A stretch of 64,000 nt of DNA from Glutamicibacter uratoxydans (GCF_006539925.1 NZ_BJNY01000002.1:296023-360022); one strand, 5' to 3'; shown: positions 8,266 through 18,810, counted from the first letter of the stretch. Numbers and translations: made by a program. Notes: a model not told the origin generated them from the sequence alone.

Positions 8266-8293
8266 CCCCTCGCCATTTTTCAATGGCGAGGGG
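8266..8293 (-). terminator. Rho-independent terminator after the GntR gene
   Basis: Arms CCCCTCGCCATT and AATGGCGAGGGG (12 bp) enclose a 4-nt loop. On the minus strand the stem is followed by TTTTG. It sits 23 bp beyond the GntR stop and so separates that transcript from the cyclodeaminase gene. Confidence 0.88.
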
Positions 8294-8316
8294 TAGATGC
8301 GAGAAATCAGCAGTTG

Positions 8317-8979
8317 CTACTGCATGCTTGCACGCTTTTCATCAACGCTGCCCTTGCTGGTAGCAATATGCTGCAGCACTAAGCGCTCAACCAGCTCGAG
8401 GTTCCGACTGGCCATTGCTTCCAAGATCTGGGCATGCTCTTCGGCCATAATCTCAAGATCGTCATGCTGCGAGAGTAGCCATCGCATGCGGGAAGACAGG
8501 CCCGCCTGCAGCTCAATCAACAGCTCGTTGCCAGCAAGACCCACGACTAACTCATGGAACTTGGCACCAGCTCGGCGCGCGGTAACGTAGTCCTGCTTCT
8601 TGGATGCCTCAATTTCAGTTTCAAGCACCGCACGCAACTCGTCCAAGCCGTTGCGAGTATGGCGCTGAGCTGCCAACTTGAATGTCATAACCTCCATCGC
8701 CTCGCGCACTTCCTGAAGGTCAGCGATATCCGATGCGGAGAACTCGCGGACGACAGCCCAAGTTCGAGGACGCGGAGTAATCAGGCCCTCATTGGCCAGA
8801 ATATGCAGGGCATCGCGGATTGGCAGGCGGCTGACACCCAGCTCTTCTGCCAGCTCACGCTCGACGAGGCGGCTTCCAGGTGCTCGGACGCCATCAATAA
8901 TTTCATCGCGGATGCGCTCGGTTACCCGCAACGACTCTGGTTTGAATTCTGAATCAGCCAACAGCCTGCTCCTCCGCAT
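8317..8979 (-). CDS. GntR-family transcriptional regulator, FCD (FadR) subfamily
   Basis: A 220-residue regulator. The N-terminal winged helix (about 15-80) shows the canonical LVERELAEELGVSRLPIRDAL and GLI motifs. The all-helical FCD effector domain (about 90-210) keeps the metal/ligand histidines in FHELVVGLAGN and HAQILEA, and the C-terminal HI. FCD regulators usually repress catabolic genes and respond to small organic acids. Its own transcript ends at a strong terminator. A sequence matching its probable operator (GTATACCAACCG) also lies in the allantoin-locus intergenic region near 15977, so it may control both. That is inference from shared motifs. Confidence 0.93.
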   Translation of the reverse strand: MRRSRLLADSEFKPESLRVTERIRDEIIDGVRAPGSRLVERELAEELGVSRLPIRDALHILANEGLITPRPRTWAVVREFSASDIADLQEVREAMEVMTFKLAAQRHTRNGLDELRAVLETEIEASKKQDYVTARRAGAKFHELVVGLAGNELLIELQAGLSSRMRWLLSQHDDLEIMAEEHAQILEAMASRNLELVERLVLQHIATSKGSVDEKRASMQ

Positions 8980-9570
8980 TAACTTGTACTCCTCTAATTC
9001 AACATGTTTTTCACGTTAATACGCAAAATTCCGAGTGAGATGCCTTACCTGCGACGCACCGCACCTTCAGCTGTTCCCGGTATGCCATCTGGGCTTGCGT
9101 GATACTCAGAGTAGGCCAAATTCTATTGCTAGCGACGCTATTTTTCCCCAAGTCCAGCAAAACAAACATCTGCCAAACAGCGAGCGTCGCGATTCCGAAC
9201 AGATTGAACCGCGGGGATTCAATCGTGATTTGTACAAGAATTGAGAAACCCGCTGAATGGGAAGTATTTAGCAATAGCGCCAAAATCAGCACACTCAGAC
9301 ACTTCGTCAAGCGCTTGATTTGGAGCTCTTGACCGGCAACCTTTTTCTTTTGTTTCGTGAATTGAAAAACAACACCACTCCCTCTATCGCAATTTTCGAA
9401 ACCAAACGAGAATCAATCTCTACTTTCAGACGACGACCGCCGTTACGTGGTTTTGCGCACTCAGGAGGCACTAGTTACCAGCAGGTAAGGTAAACACTCG
9501 GTTCGGTGACAACGGGGTCAGTTCACGAACCAGTAGCTATTTGTTCACTAATCTTGGGGGTCTGTTCGCC
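8980..9570. other. AT-rich intergenic region between divergent genes
   Basis: About 590 bp with visibly lower GC than its surroundings. Short open frames on both strands (for example 9011-9310) lack coding character. The region should contain the GntR promoter on the left and the Tat-protein promoter on the right. I found no repeat or terminator that I can support. Confidence 0.45.
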
Positions 9571-10227
9571 GTGCCTGAAAACAATCAACTACCAGAAGCA
9601 CTCACGAATCCTGCACGCCGCAGCGTCGTCAAAGCAGCAGCGTGGGCAGTCCCTGTCATTGCCGCGGCCACCGCAGTTCCGCTGGCTGCAGCCAGCGGCA
9701 CCGATCCGGTAGACGAAAAGGGCGAGTCGGTCCTGAACGTGACCGCCTACAACGTTGCATCCGGCGGTGCCGATGCTTACGTCGAAGCCAACGGCATCCG
9801 TATTTCGCCCTTGGATCCAGCCAATCCGAAGATGATTCCGGCCAAGACGGTCTTCACCATCACCATTGAATACACGGGCAACAACAAGAGCGTTGACTTC
9901 ACCAACCCGACTCATGGGATCGACTGGAACAAGGCGCAGAATGGCGCATGGTCCAAGATTGAAATCACTAAGACCAAGATGACGTTTACCGGATTCTCCC
10001 AATTCGACGCAATCGAGCCGGTCCTCGGATCCATCCGCTGGCTCATGGTTCCGGGCCATGCTCCAGAGCTGAACTCTGTGAAGATCACCGGCAACGCGGT
10101 CATTCCTAAGGGAGCCGATTTCCCTAACGGAGGCTACCTGCCGATCCTGGTTGTCGACCCGAACAAGGGCACCGGAACCTTGACCGGTCCTCTGGCCAAC
10201 CAGTGGACCACCGGCAACACCAACTAA
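9571..10227 (+). CDS. Tat-exported surface protein of unknown function
   Basis: A 218-residue protein starting at the GTG at 9571, chosen because a GGGGG ribosome-binding site lies just upstream; a TTG at 9541 would add ten residues. The N-terminus has a twin-arginine signal (ARRSVVKAAAW, then a hydrophobic Ala/Val stretch and AAASG), so export is through Tat, with processing after about residue 43. The mature part is Thr/Asn/Pro-rich with alternating beta-strand character and no cysteine, like bacterial Ig-like surface proteins. No enzyme motif is visible. It is monocistronic, with a strong terminator right after it. Confidence 0.75.
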   Translation: MPENNQLPEALTNPARRSVVKAAAWAVPVIAAATAVPLAAASGTDPVDEKGESVLNVTAYNVASGGADAYVEANGIRISPLDPANPKMIPAKTVFTITIEYTGNNKSVDFTNPTHGIDWNKAQNGAWSKIEITKTKMTFTGFSQFDAIEPVLGSIRWLMVPGHAPELNSVKITGNAVIPKGADFPNGGYLPILVVDPNKGTGTLTGPLANQWTTGNTN

Positions 10228-10233
10228 ACGAAA

Positions 10234-10276
10234 GCACCGCTCGACCGCGCCCATCAGGGGTGCGTTCGAGCGGTGC
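10234..10276 (+). terminator. Strong terminator after the Tat-exported protein gene
   Basis: Arms GCACCGCTCGA and TCGAGCGGTGC, with a 21-nt loop region, are followed by ATTTCTTT. It lies 6 bp after the stop codon and also separates the convergent allB gene. Confidence 0.88.
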
Positions 10277-10290
10277 ATTTCTTTAAGGGT

Positions 10291-11673
10291 TTAGGCTTCG
10301 CCGCGGCGAATCAGCTTGCCCTTAGGAGTCTGGAAATCGATGTCCTCGCCAGCCAGGATCGACTTGCGGACCACGCCTGCCAGGGTCTTGCCGTGGTACG
10401 GCGAGATTGGGTTCTTGTGGTGCAGCTTCTTCACGTCGACGACGAAGGCGTCTTCTGGAGCGAACAGCGCGAAGTCGGCGTCGTTGCCCAGAGCGATGGC
10501 GCCCTTGTTCTTCAGGCCTGCAAGCTCCGAAGGCTTGGTGGACATCCACGAGATGACCTTCTCCAAGGCAATGCCGCGCTTCTGGGCTTCGGTCCAGATC
10601 AGCGACAAGCCCAGCTGCAAGGAGGCTACGCCGCCCCACGCCACGCCGAAGTCGCCGTTCTCTACGTCCTTCAGGTCGATGGTCGACGGCGAGTGGTCCG
10701 AGACGATGCAGTCGATAATGCCCTCTTCAAGGCCCTTCCACAGCAGTTCGCGGTTCGAAGCCTCGCGGATCGGTGGGCAGCACTTGTAGGCGGTCGCACC
10801 GTTAGGGATTTCCTCGGCCAGCAGAGTCAGGTAGTGAGGGCAGGTTTCAACGGTGATCTTCACGCCGTCGGCCTTGGCGGTCTTGATCATTGCCAATGCA
10901 TCGGAGCTGGACAGGTGCAGCACGTGGGCGCGCACTCCGGTCCAGCGGGCGCGCTCGATCACCTGGGCGATGGCCACGTTCTCGGCGCCGCGCGGGCGGG
11001 ACTTCAGGAAGCGGTCGTACTGGTCGCCCTCGGCGTCCGGTGCGTGGTCGATGGAGCTGGAATCCTCGGCGTGCACGATCATCAGCGAGTCGAAGGACTT
11101 CAGCTCTGCCATGTCCTCTTCCATCTCATCGACGGTCAAGGCAGGGAACTCGTCCACGCCGGAGTGCAGCAGGAAGCACTTGAAGCCGAAGACGCCCGCG
11201 TCGTGCAGTTCGCGCAGGTTGCCCTTGTTGCCTGGGATGGCACCGCCCCAGAAGCCGACGTTTACGTAAGCCTTAGGGGCCGCGGCGGCCTTCTTGATCT
11301 CCAGGTTCTCCAAGGTCACCGTTGGAGGAATGGTATTCAGCGGCATATCCACAATGGTGGTCACGCCGCCAGCTGCCGCTGCCTTGGTGGCGGACTCGAA
11401 GCCCTCCCACTCGGTGCGGCCGGGCTCGTTCACGTGCACGTGGGTGTCCACCAGGCCTGGCAGCAGCACCTCGTCGGCGCCGACCTCGATGACGCGCTTG
11501 CCTTCAAGGTTGTTGCCCAGCGGTTCGATGGCGACGATCTTGCCGTCGCGCACACCGATTTCGCGTGCGGTGATGCCGGCGGTGGTCAAAATGCGTTCGC
11601 CGCGCAGAACCAGGTCGAACTGGGCCTTTGCGGCGGAATTTGCTTCGCGTTCAACGGCTTCGTTGATGCTCAT
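10291..11673 (-). CDS. allB: Allantoinase
   Basis: A 460-residue cyclic amidohydrolase that opens the allantoin ring to allantoate. The metal-site motifs are present: D-T-H78-V-H80, the carbamylated-lysine segment GFK165CF, the later histidines in IVHAED and VLHLSSS, ETCPHYL, and the catalytic Asp region SDHSPS. The DMPLNTIPP stretch is typical of allantoinase rather than dihydropyrimidinase. Length is normal. It lies downstream of gcl, separated by an inverted repeat, and belongs to the allantoin/glyoxylate locus. No allantoate amidohydrolase gene is visible in the window, so the following step must be encoded elsewhere. Confidence 0.95.
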   Translation of the reverse strand: MSINEAVEREANSAAKAQFDLVLRGERILTTAGITAREIGVRDGKIVAIEPLGNNLEGKRVIEVGADEVLLPGLVDTHVHVNEPGRTEWEGFESATKAAAAGGVTTIVDMPLNTIPPTVTLENLEIKKAAAAPKAYVNVGFWGGAIPGNKGNLRELHDAGVFGFKCFLLHSGVDEFPALTVDEMEEDMAELKSFDSLMIVHAEDSSSIDHAPDAEGDQYDRFLKSRPRGAENVAIAQVIERARWTGVRAHVLHLSSSDALAMIKTAKADGVKITVETCPHYLTLLAEEIPNGATAYKCCPPIREASNRELLWKGLEEGIIDCIVSDHSPSTIDLKDVENGDFGVAWGGVASLQLGLSLIWTEAQKRGIALEKVISWMSTKPSELAGLKNKGAIALGNDADFALFAPEDAFVVDVKKLHHKNPISPYHGKTLAGVVRKSILAGEDIDFQTPKGKLIRRGEA

Positions 11674-11740
11674 GAGGCGTTCCTACTCGTTAAAATCTTT
11701 GGCGGCTGCACTACGCAGCCTTTGTAATTCTAGATGGTTG

Positions 11741-11784
11741 TGGCGCGGGGCACACCCATATTGGTGAACCGGTGCCCCGCGCCA
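11741..11784. repeat. 13-bp inverted repeat between gcl and allB
   Basis: The arms TGGCGCGGGGCAC and GTGCCCCGCGCCA are perfectly complementary with an 18-nt spacer. It lies just beyond the gcl stop and before allB. Without a T-tract it could be an attenuating or mRNA-stabilising hairpin rather than a full terminator. A smaller hairpin (GGCTGC-N5-GCAGCC) is at 11704-11720. Confidence 0.7.
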
Positions 11785-11821
11785 AAACATTTGTGCGTGT
11801 CTAGGTAGCGACGACTAACCT

Positions 11822-13615
<1,794 letters not shown>

Positions 13616-13815
13616 GGGGTTCACGTCCTAAAAATTTGAGTGCGTCGCCTGGCCGTTCTGAGCAGGAACGGCCGGGCGGCAATGAGTACTGCGGGAAGAG
13701 AGGTACCCTGCGGCGAGGCGCCAGGTGCATGAGTCACCATGACTTCGCCCCCTTGAGCACCGGATTCCGGCAATGAACTGGAACAAAGCTCATTGCGTGC
13801 CAATGATGATTTCTC

Positions 13816-13840
13816 GTGTTTTGCCGTGTCATCAAAACAC
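13816..13840. promoter_or_regulatory. Inverted repeat GTGTTTTG-N9-CAAAACAC upstream of gcl
   Basis: A perfect 8-bp-arm dyad sits about 200 bp upstream of the gcl start, in the roughly 320-bp gap between glxR and gcl. The TTTTG...AAAAC half-sites resemble the operators before hyi, so the same regulator could act here. I see no gene in this gap. Confidence 0.4.
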
Positions 13841-13936
13841 CGAGTCAGCAACATCGTTCAGGGTCGGCACACCACCGAAATCCGAGGGGTTGAAGTTACC
13901 TGGCGCCAGCGCCGCAGGAAGTTTTTTGCCTAGTGC

Positions 13937-14836
13937 TTAGGCGGAGACGGTCTCGTCGACCTTGCCCGACAGGCGCTGTACGCCGCGGAACAGGCCCGAG
14001 TGGTCCAGTGCGCCGTCGCCGGAGGCAACGGTGGAGGTGACCAGCTGGGCAACCAGTGCGCCCAGCGGGAGCACGACGCCTGCTTCACGGGCGGCCGAGG
14101 TGACGATGCCCATGTCCTTGTTGTGCAGGGCCAGACGGAAGCCCGGTGCGAATTCGCGGTCCAGGATCTTCTGGGCCTTCTGGTTCAGCACTGCCGAGCC
14201 TGCCAGGCCGCCGCCGAGGACCTTGATGGCCGAGTCGGTGTCCACGCCGTAGGCTTCGAGGAAGACGACTGCTTCGCTCAGTGCCTGGATGTTGGCCGCA
14301 ACGATCAGCTGGTTGGCTGCCTTCACGGTCTGGCCGGAGCCCGATGGGCCCACCAGGACGATGGTCTTGCCCACAGCGTTCAGCGCTGCCGAGGCTGCGT
14401 CGAAGTCTGCCTGCTCGCCGCCGACCATGATGGACAGCACGCCGTCGATAGCGCCCTGCTCGCCGCCGGAGACCGGGGCGTCCAGTGGACGCAGGCCTGC
14501 TTCGCGGGCTGCAGCTGCCAGGTTGACCGAAACGTCTGGGCGGATCGAGGAGTTGTCGATCCACAGTGCGCCGGCCTTGGCATTGGCGAAAACGCCTTCT
14601 GCGCCGGTGACGACTGCCTCGACGTCCGGGGAGTCCGGAACCATGGTGATGACGATGTCTGCGTCCTTGACCGCGTCAGCGATCGAGGTGGCGCCTTCGC
14701 CGCCGGCTGCGACCAGGTCGTCGATGGCCTTCTGGCTGCGGTTGAAACCCTTGACTGCGAAGCCTGCGTTCAGCAGGTTCTTTGCCATTGGCAGGCCCAT
14801 GATTCCCAGGCCGATGAATGCTACGTTCTGCGACAT
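13937..14836 (-). CDS. glxR: 2-hydroxy-3-oxopropionate (tartronate semialdehyde) reductase
   Basis: A 299-residue member of the beta-hydroxyacid dehydrogenase family. It reduces tartronate semialdehyde to D-glycerate with NAD(P)H. The N-terminal dinucleotide fold starts with GLGIMGLPMAKNL (about 8-20). The substrate motif is APVSGGEQGA, and the catalytic Lys is in GSGQTVKAANQL (about K171). Length is standard. It lies 33 bp after hyi on the same strand, so the two are probably cotranscribed. Its product is the substrate of the glycerate kinase at 43.7 kb. Confidence 0.94.
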   Translation of the reverse strand: MSQNVAFIGLGIMGLPMAKNLLNAGFAVKGFNRSQKAIDDLVAAGGEGATSIADAVKDADIVITMVPDSPDVEAVVTGAEGVFANAKAGALWIDNSSIRPDVSVNLAAAAREAGLRPLDAPVSGGEQGAIDGVLSIMVGGEQADFDAASAALNAVGKTIVLVGPSGSGQTVKAANQLIVAANIQALSEAVVFLEAYGVDTDSAIKVLGGGLAGSAVLNQKAQKILDREFAPGFRLALHNKDMGIVTSAAREAGVVLPLGALVAQLVTSTVASGDGALDHSGLFRGVQRLSGKVDETVSA

Positions 14837-14869
14837 GTTGTAAGTCCTTTTCGAAGAAGTCTGTGATGC

Positions 14870-15667
14870 TTAGGCGTTGGCGGAAGCGGTCTTCAGCCAG
14901 TCGAATGCGGTGGCGGAATCCTGCTTGTACTCCAGGGCCACCTTGCCGGTGTAGCCCAGCTCGACCGAGCGGTTGATCCAGTCGAACAGCGGCAGGTTGC
15001 CGGTGCCTGGAGCGCCGCGGCCCGGTGCGTCGGCGATCTGGATGTGGCCGAAGTCCTTGGCGTGCGCCTCGATGACTGCTGCAACATCGTCGCCGTTGAC
15101 TGCCATGTGGTAGAAGTCTGCAAGCAGTGCGATGTTGGTGTTGCCGGTGGCCTTGACTGCATCGACGATCTTCAGTGCGTCGGCGGCCTTCTTCAGCGGG
15201 TAGGCCTCGGTGCCGGAAACTGGTTCGATCAGCACGGTGCCGCCGATCTTTGCTACGCCCTCGGTGGCGGCGACCAGGTTCTTCAGACCCAGCTCGTCCT
15301 GCTCTTCGGCGGTGAAGCCCTCAAGGCGGTTGCCGTACAGGGCGTTGAAAGACTTGCATCCGGTAGCTTCGCCGATGGCCGCCACTACTGCAACGTTGTC
15401 CTTGAACTCGCCGCAGCGTCCCTTCCAGGACACCAGGCCGCGGTCGCCGGCAGGCATGTCGCCGGCGAAGAAGTTCAGGCCGTCCAGCTGAACGCCTGCA
15501 TCCTTGATGGATGCAACGAATTCGTCGACCTGCTTGTCGGTTGGTACGGCTTCAGCGAAGGGCCACCAGAATTCAACGCTGTCGAATCCCGCAGCCTTGG
15601 CTGCGGCTGCGCGCTCAAGGATTGGCAGTTCGGTGAGCAGGATCGAGCAGTTCAGAGTGTATGACAC
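14870..15667 (-). CDS. hyi: Hydroxypyruvate isomerase
   Basis: A 265-residue TIM-barrel protein of the xylose-isomerase-like family that interconverts hydroxypyruvate and tartronate semialdehyde. Metal-site residues appear in LIEPVSG (Glu), LADFYHM (Asp/His), HIQIADAPGRGAPG and the late VALEYK (Glu). It is the first gene of a hyi-glxR unit, with gcl and allB further downstream on the same strand. A pair of IclR-like inverted repeats lies 30-70 bp upstream of its start. Confidence 0.93.
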   Translation of the reverse strand: MSYTLNCSILLTELPILERAAAAKAAGFDSVEFWWPFAEAVPTDKQVDEFVASIKDAGVQLDGLNFFAGDMPAGDRGLVSWKGRCGEFKDNVAVVAAIGEATGCKSFNALYGNRLEGFTAEEQDELGLKNLVAATEGVAKIGGTVLIEPVSGTEAYPLKKAADALKIVDAVKATGNTNIALLADFYHMAVNGDDVAAVIEAHAKDFGHIQIADAPGRGAPGTGNLPLFDWINRSVELGYTGKVALEYKQDSATAFDWLKTASANA

Positions 15668-15695
15668 TGGCTTCCCCTTCGAGAACTAGATCGTT

Positions 15696-15733
15696 TTCCA
15701 CTTTATGGAAGTTTGGTTTTGCTTTATGAAAAC
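15696..15733. promoter_or_regulatory. Tandem IclR-like operators before hyi
   Basis: Site 1 is TTCCA-CTTTA-TGGAA (15696-15710). Site 2 is GTTTT-GCTTTATG-AAAAC (15716-15733). Both contain CTTTATG, and their centres are about 21 bp (two helical turns) apart. IclR-family regulators, including AllR in other bacteria, bind similar TGGAA/TTCCA dyads. No IclR gene is in the window, so the regulator would be encoded elsewhere. Confidence 0.5.
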
Positions 15734-15973
15734 TCTAGAACGGGATCTAGATCACTGTCAAGACGTCGACGACACACTTCCACCAAGTGCACAGACTCGC
15801 CAAATAAAGCTGATATTTACCCCCTATATAGGAGAAACGCGAGGATATCGCGAGGCCGAAGACTGGGAGCCAACTCTTTTTCGAGCAGTTTCCGCAAGTC
15901 AGAACGATAGGAATTATTACCGCTTCGTGAAATTAAATTACGCTATTGCGATAATGTGAGCCACCGCATACAG

Positions 15974-15983
15974 TGGTATACCA
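15974..15983. promoter_or_regulatory. TGGTATACCA palindrome between hyi and the permease
   Basis: A perfect 10-bp palindrome of the type bound by FCD-family GntR proteins, within a roughly 650-bp divergent intergenic region that has no gene. The extended sequence GTATACCAACCG recurs at about 8228 next to the GntR gene. Another small dyad, CGCGA-N5-TCGCG, is at 15838-15852. Confidence 0.5.
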
Positions 15984-16323
15984 ACCGGCACATATCTCGG
16001 AGTACCGCTCAGGAGCAGCCATGAACCACCCACAGCGCGCGGAGCACCGCAAGCGCCCCTACCTAGGGAAGCAACAACCGTTGATGCACGACTTTGGACC
16101 AACTGCCGAGTTCTACGCGAACTTCGGCCAGCCTGTATTTCCATAAGTCCTTCGCAGCTGCGCCTGGCACACTGAATGTGCCGCCCGCGCGGCACATGTC
16201 TGCAAGATTCTTTGCACTTTTTCAGCAAGATTTTTGACCGCATCTTCGCGCGCCTTTAAATACGCCGGCAAACTGCGTTTCGGGCCCTGCGCGGCTGCGG
16301 TCCTTCGGACAAGGACTACCATC

Positions 16324-17853
16324 ATGGCGCAAGACACGCCACAGGCCCTCACCTCGGATTCAGTATCCGCACAGCACGCCAGCCAGGGCATCGACCCGGC
16401 AAACCCCTTCAAGCTCAGCGCTTCGCTATACAACAAGGACCTCGCGCCCACCACCCGCGAAGGCCGCACCTGGAACGCCTACAGCATCTTCACCCTCTGG
16501 GCCAACGATGTGCACTCGCTGGGCAACTACGCCTTTGCCATCGGCCTCTTTGCCCTGGGCATGAGCGGCTTCCAGATCCTCGGCGCACTGGGCATCGGCG
16601 CCCTGCTGCTCTTCGCCCTGCTGACCCTCTCGGGCTTCATGGGTGAAAAGACCGGCGTGCCATTCCCGGTCATGAGCCGCATCGCCTTCGGCATCAACGG
16701 CGCGCAGATCCCCGCGCTGATCCGCGGCGCCGTAGCCATCGCCTGGTTCGGCATCCAGACCTACCTGGCATCCCAGGTGCTCTCGGTGATGGTCATCGCC
16801 GTGGCCCCGGGTGCAGCCTCCCTGCAGGACACCAGCTTCCTGGGCTTGAACATCCTGGGCTGGATCTGCTTCGTGATCCTCTGGATCATCCAGCTGGTCA
16901 TCGTCTCCTACGGCATGGAAATGATCCGCAAGTACGAGGCCTTCGCCGGCCCGATCATCCTGCTGACCTTCCTCTCCCTGGCCATCTGGATGCTTTTCGA
17001 ATCCGGCTTCACCGTCGCGATGCACACCGGCGAGCCGAAGAGCGGCCTTGAAATGTGGACCGGCATGCTCGGCGCCGCCTCCCTGTGGGTCGCCATCTAC
17101 GGCACCTTCGTGCTGAACTTCTGCGACTTCACCCGCTCGGCAAACTCCAAGAAGGCCATCGTCAAGGGCAACTTCTTCGGCATCCCGATCAACATGCTGT
17201 TCTTCGGCGCCATCGTCGTGGTGCTCTCCGGCACCCAGTTCGCCATCAACGGCACCGTCATCACCTCGCCGTCGGACGTGGTCTCCGCCATCCCGAACAC
17301 CGCGCTGCTGCTGCTGGCCTCCGGCGCCCTGCTGGTGTTGACCATCGCGGTGAACCTGATGGCAAACTTCGTGGCTCCGACCTTCGCGCTGACCAACCTG
17401 TTCCCGAAGCACCTGAACTTCCGCAAGGCGGCGCTGATCTCCGGCGTGATCGGCCTGATCATCCTGCCGTGGAACCTGTACAACTCCCCCGAGATCATCA
17501 ACTACTTCCTCGGCGGCCTCGGCGCGCTGCTCGGCCCGCTGTTCGGCATCATCATGGCCGACTACTGGCTGATCCGCAAGGCTCGTGTCAACGTGATCGA
17601 CCTGTACCGCACCGAGCCGGACGGCACCTACTTCTTCACCCGCGGCTTCAACCCCCGCGCCGTGGCGGCGCTGGTGATCAGCGCGGCGATTGCGCTGATG
17701 CTGGCCTTCGTTCCAGCCCTGCACGTGGTCAGCGAGTTTGCCTGGTTCCTGGGCTCGGGCTCCGGCGCCATCGCCTACCTGCTGCTGGCCAAGCGCCAGC
17801 ATGACCTTGCAGACATCGACGGCGAGCCAATCGCCGTGAAGCCAACTCACTAA
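16324..17853 (+). CDS. NCS1-family permease (probable allantoin transporter)
   Basis: A 509-residue integral membrane protein of the nucleobase-cation-symport-1 family (cytosine/purine/uracil/thiamine/allantoin). The diagnostic N-terminal motif after a soluble tail is W-N-A-Y-S-I-F-T-L-W-A-N-D-V-H. About twelve hydrophobic helices follow, with the substrate-site regions GINGAQIPALIRG and WFGIQTY. The start at 16324 has AAGGA upstream; an in-frame extension to 16234 has no RBS and poor composition. It is followed after 12 bp by the racemase gene, and it faces hyi divergently. Context makes allantoin the likely substrate; purines or hydantoins are alternatives. Confidence 0.9.
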   Translation: MAQDTPQALTSDSVSAQHASQGIDPANPFKLSASLYNKDLAPTTREGRTWNAYSIFTLWANDVHSLGNYAFAIGLFALGMSGFQILGALGIGALLLFALLTLSGFMGEKTGVPFPVMSRIAFGINGAQIPALIRGAVAIAWFGIQTYLASQVLSVMVIAVAPGAASLQDTSFLGLNILGWICFVILWIIQLVIVSYGMEMIRKYEAFAGPIILLTFLSLAIWMLFESGFTVAMHTGEPKSGLEMWTGMLGAASLWVAIYGTFVLNFCDFTRSANSKKAIVKGNFFGIPINMLFFGAIVVVLSGTQFAINGTVITSPSDVVSAIPNTALLLLASGALLVLTIAVNLMANFVAPTFALTNLFPKHLNFRKAALISGVIGLIILPWNLYNSPEIINYFLGGLGALLGPLFGIIMADYWLIRKARVNVIDLYRTEPDGTYFFTRGFNPRAVAALVISAAIALMLAFVPALHVVSEFAWFLGSGSGAIAYLLLAKRQHDLADIDGEPIAVKPTH

Positions 17854-17865
17854 AGGGGCGGAACC

Positions 17866-18615
17866 ATGCGCATTCTTGTACTCAACGTCAACACCACCGC
17901 CTCGATGACCCACGCCATCGGCGAATCAGCCCGCCAGGTCGCCTCGCCGGGCACCGAGATCATCGAGCTGACCCCCGACTTCGGCGCGGATTCCTGCGAG
18001 GGCAACTTCGAAAGCTACCTGGCGGCCATCGCCGTCATGGACAAGGTAGTGAACTACCCCGAGCCATTCGACGCGGTCATCCAGGCCGGCTACGGCGAGC
18101 ACGGCCGCGAAGGCCTGCAGGAGCTGCTAGACGTCCCGGTCGTGGACATCACCGAGGCCGCCGCTTCCACCGCCCAGTTCCTGGGCCATAAGTATTCGGT
18201 AGTCACCACGCTCGACCGCGCGGTGCCGCTGATCGAGGACCGGCTCAAGCTGGCAGGCCTGACCGACCGCCTGGCTTCGGTGCGCGCCTCCGGGCTGGGC
18301 GTGCTGGAACTAGAATCTGATCCGGAGCGCGCCGTCGAGGCGATCGTCGAGCAGTCCCGCAAGGCTGTCGAGGACGACAAGGCAGAGGTCATCTGCCTGG
18401 GCTGCGGCGGAATGGCCGAGCTGGAGGAAAAGGTGGCGGCCGCCACCGGCGTGCCGATCGTCGACGGCGTGCGCGCCGCGGTGACCATCGCCGAGTCGCT
18501 GGTCCGTCTGGGACTGAGCACTTCCAAGGTCCGCACCTACGCGAACCCGCGCCCCAAGCAGGTCACCGGCTGGCCGATCACCCGCCAGTCGGCTCGTGCA
18601 GGCAACCAGAAGTAA
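17866..18615 (+). CDS. Aspartate/glutamate/hydantoin racemase family, possible allantoin racemase
   Basis: A 249-residue protein with the two-domain racemase fold and N-terminal motif LVLNVNTTASMT. Hydantoin and allantoin racemases use two cysteines. The second is present (C180 in CLGCGGM), but at the first, where A-C-F-G-D is usual, this protein has AGYGEHG, so Gly75 replaces Cys. Full two-base racemisation is therefore doubtful. The location right behind the allantoin permease supports a role in allantoin or hydantoin handling. An RBS (GGGGCGG) precedes the ATG. The transcript is followed by the small-RNA-like units. Confidence 0.82.
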   Translation: MRILVLNVNTTASMTHAIGESARQVASPGTEIIELTPDFGADSCEGNFESYLAAIAVMDKVVNYPEPFDAVIQAGYGEHGREGLQELLDVPVVDITEAAASTAQFLGHKYSVVTTLDRAVPLIEDRLKLAGLTDRLASVRASGLGVLELESDPERAVEAIVEQSRKAVEDDKAEVICLGCGGMAELEEKVAAATGVPIVDGVRAAVTIAESLVRLGLSTSKVRTYANPRPKQVTGWPITRQSARAGNQK

Positions 18616-18654
18616 TAACCCAGTTTCTGCACAGCAACGCGTCCTAGACTCATA

Positions 18655-18724
18655 AGTACCTCATGAAGGTGCGAGTGATGACACGAAGAACCCTGCTTCC
18701 CCAAGGCAGGGTTCTTCAATTTAA
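18655..18724 (+). ncRNA. Small-RNA-like unit, copy 1 of 7
   Basis: TAGACT (18645-18650) lies 4 nt upstream of the conserved core (18655-18681). The core begins AGTACCTCATGA, forms the mini-hairpin ACCU-CAUGA-AGGU, and continues into the linker GCGAGTGATGA. A terminator hairpin follows at 18686-18716 (11-bp arms AAGAACCCTGC/GCAGGGTTCTT), and the tail is CAATTTAA. Seven units share this build while their terminator sequences differ. I could not match it to a named RNA family. Confidence 0.75.
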
Positions 18725-18810
18725 CCGGCAGGCAGGCCGCGGCTCGCAGATACCGAGAGAACGCCGAGCAGCAACTCAGCTCGCCCATAATTTCCGCATC
18801 TAGACTCGTA

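Noticed and set aside
9011..9310. Possible gene in the AT-rich gap at 9 kb
   Set aside because: No RBS, no codon bias and no recognised motif; short frames are expected in AT-rich DNA.
11741..11784. Strong terminator between gcl and allB
   Set aside because: The stem is strong, but there is no T-tract on the minus strand, so it was recorded only as an inverted repeat.
16234..16323. Extended N-terminus of the NCS1 permease
   Set aside because: No RBS precedes it and it has no similarity to transporters; AAGGA lies just before the ATG at 16324.
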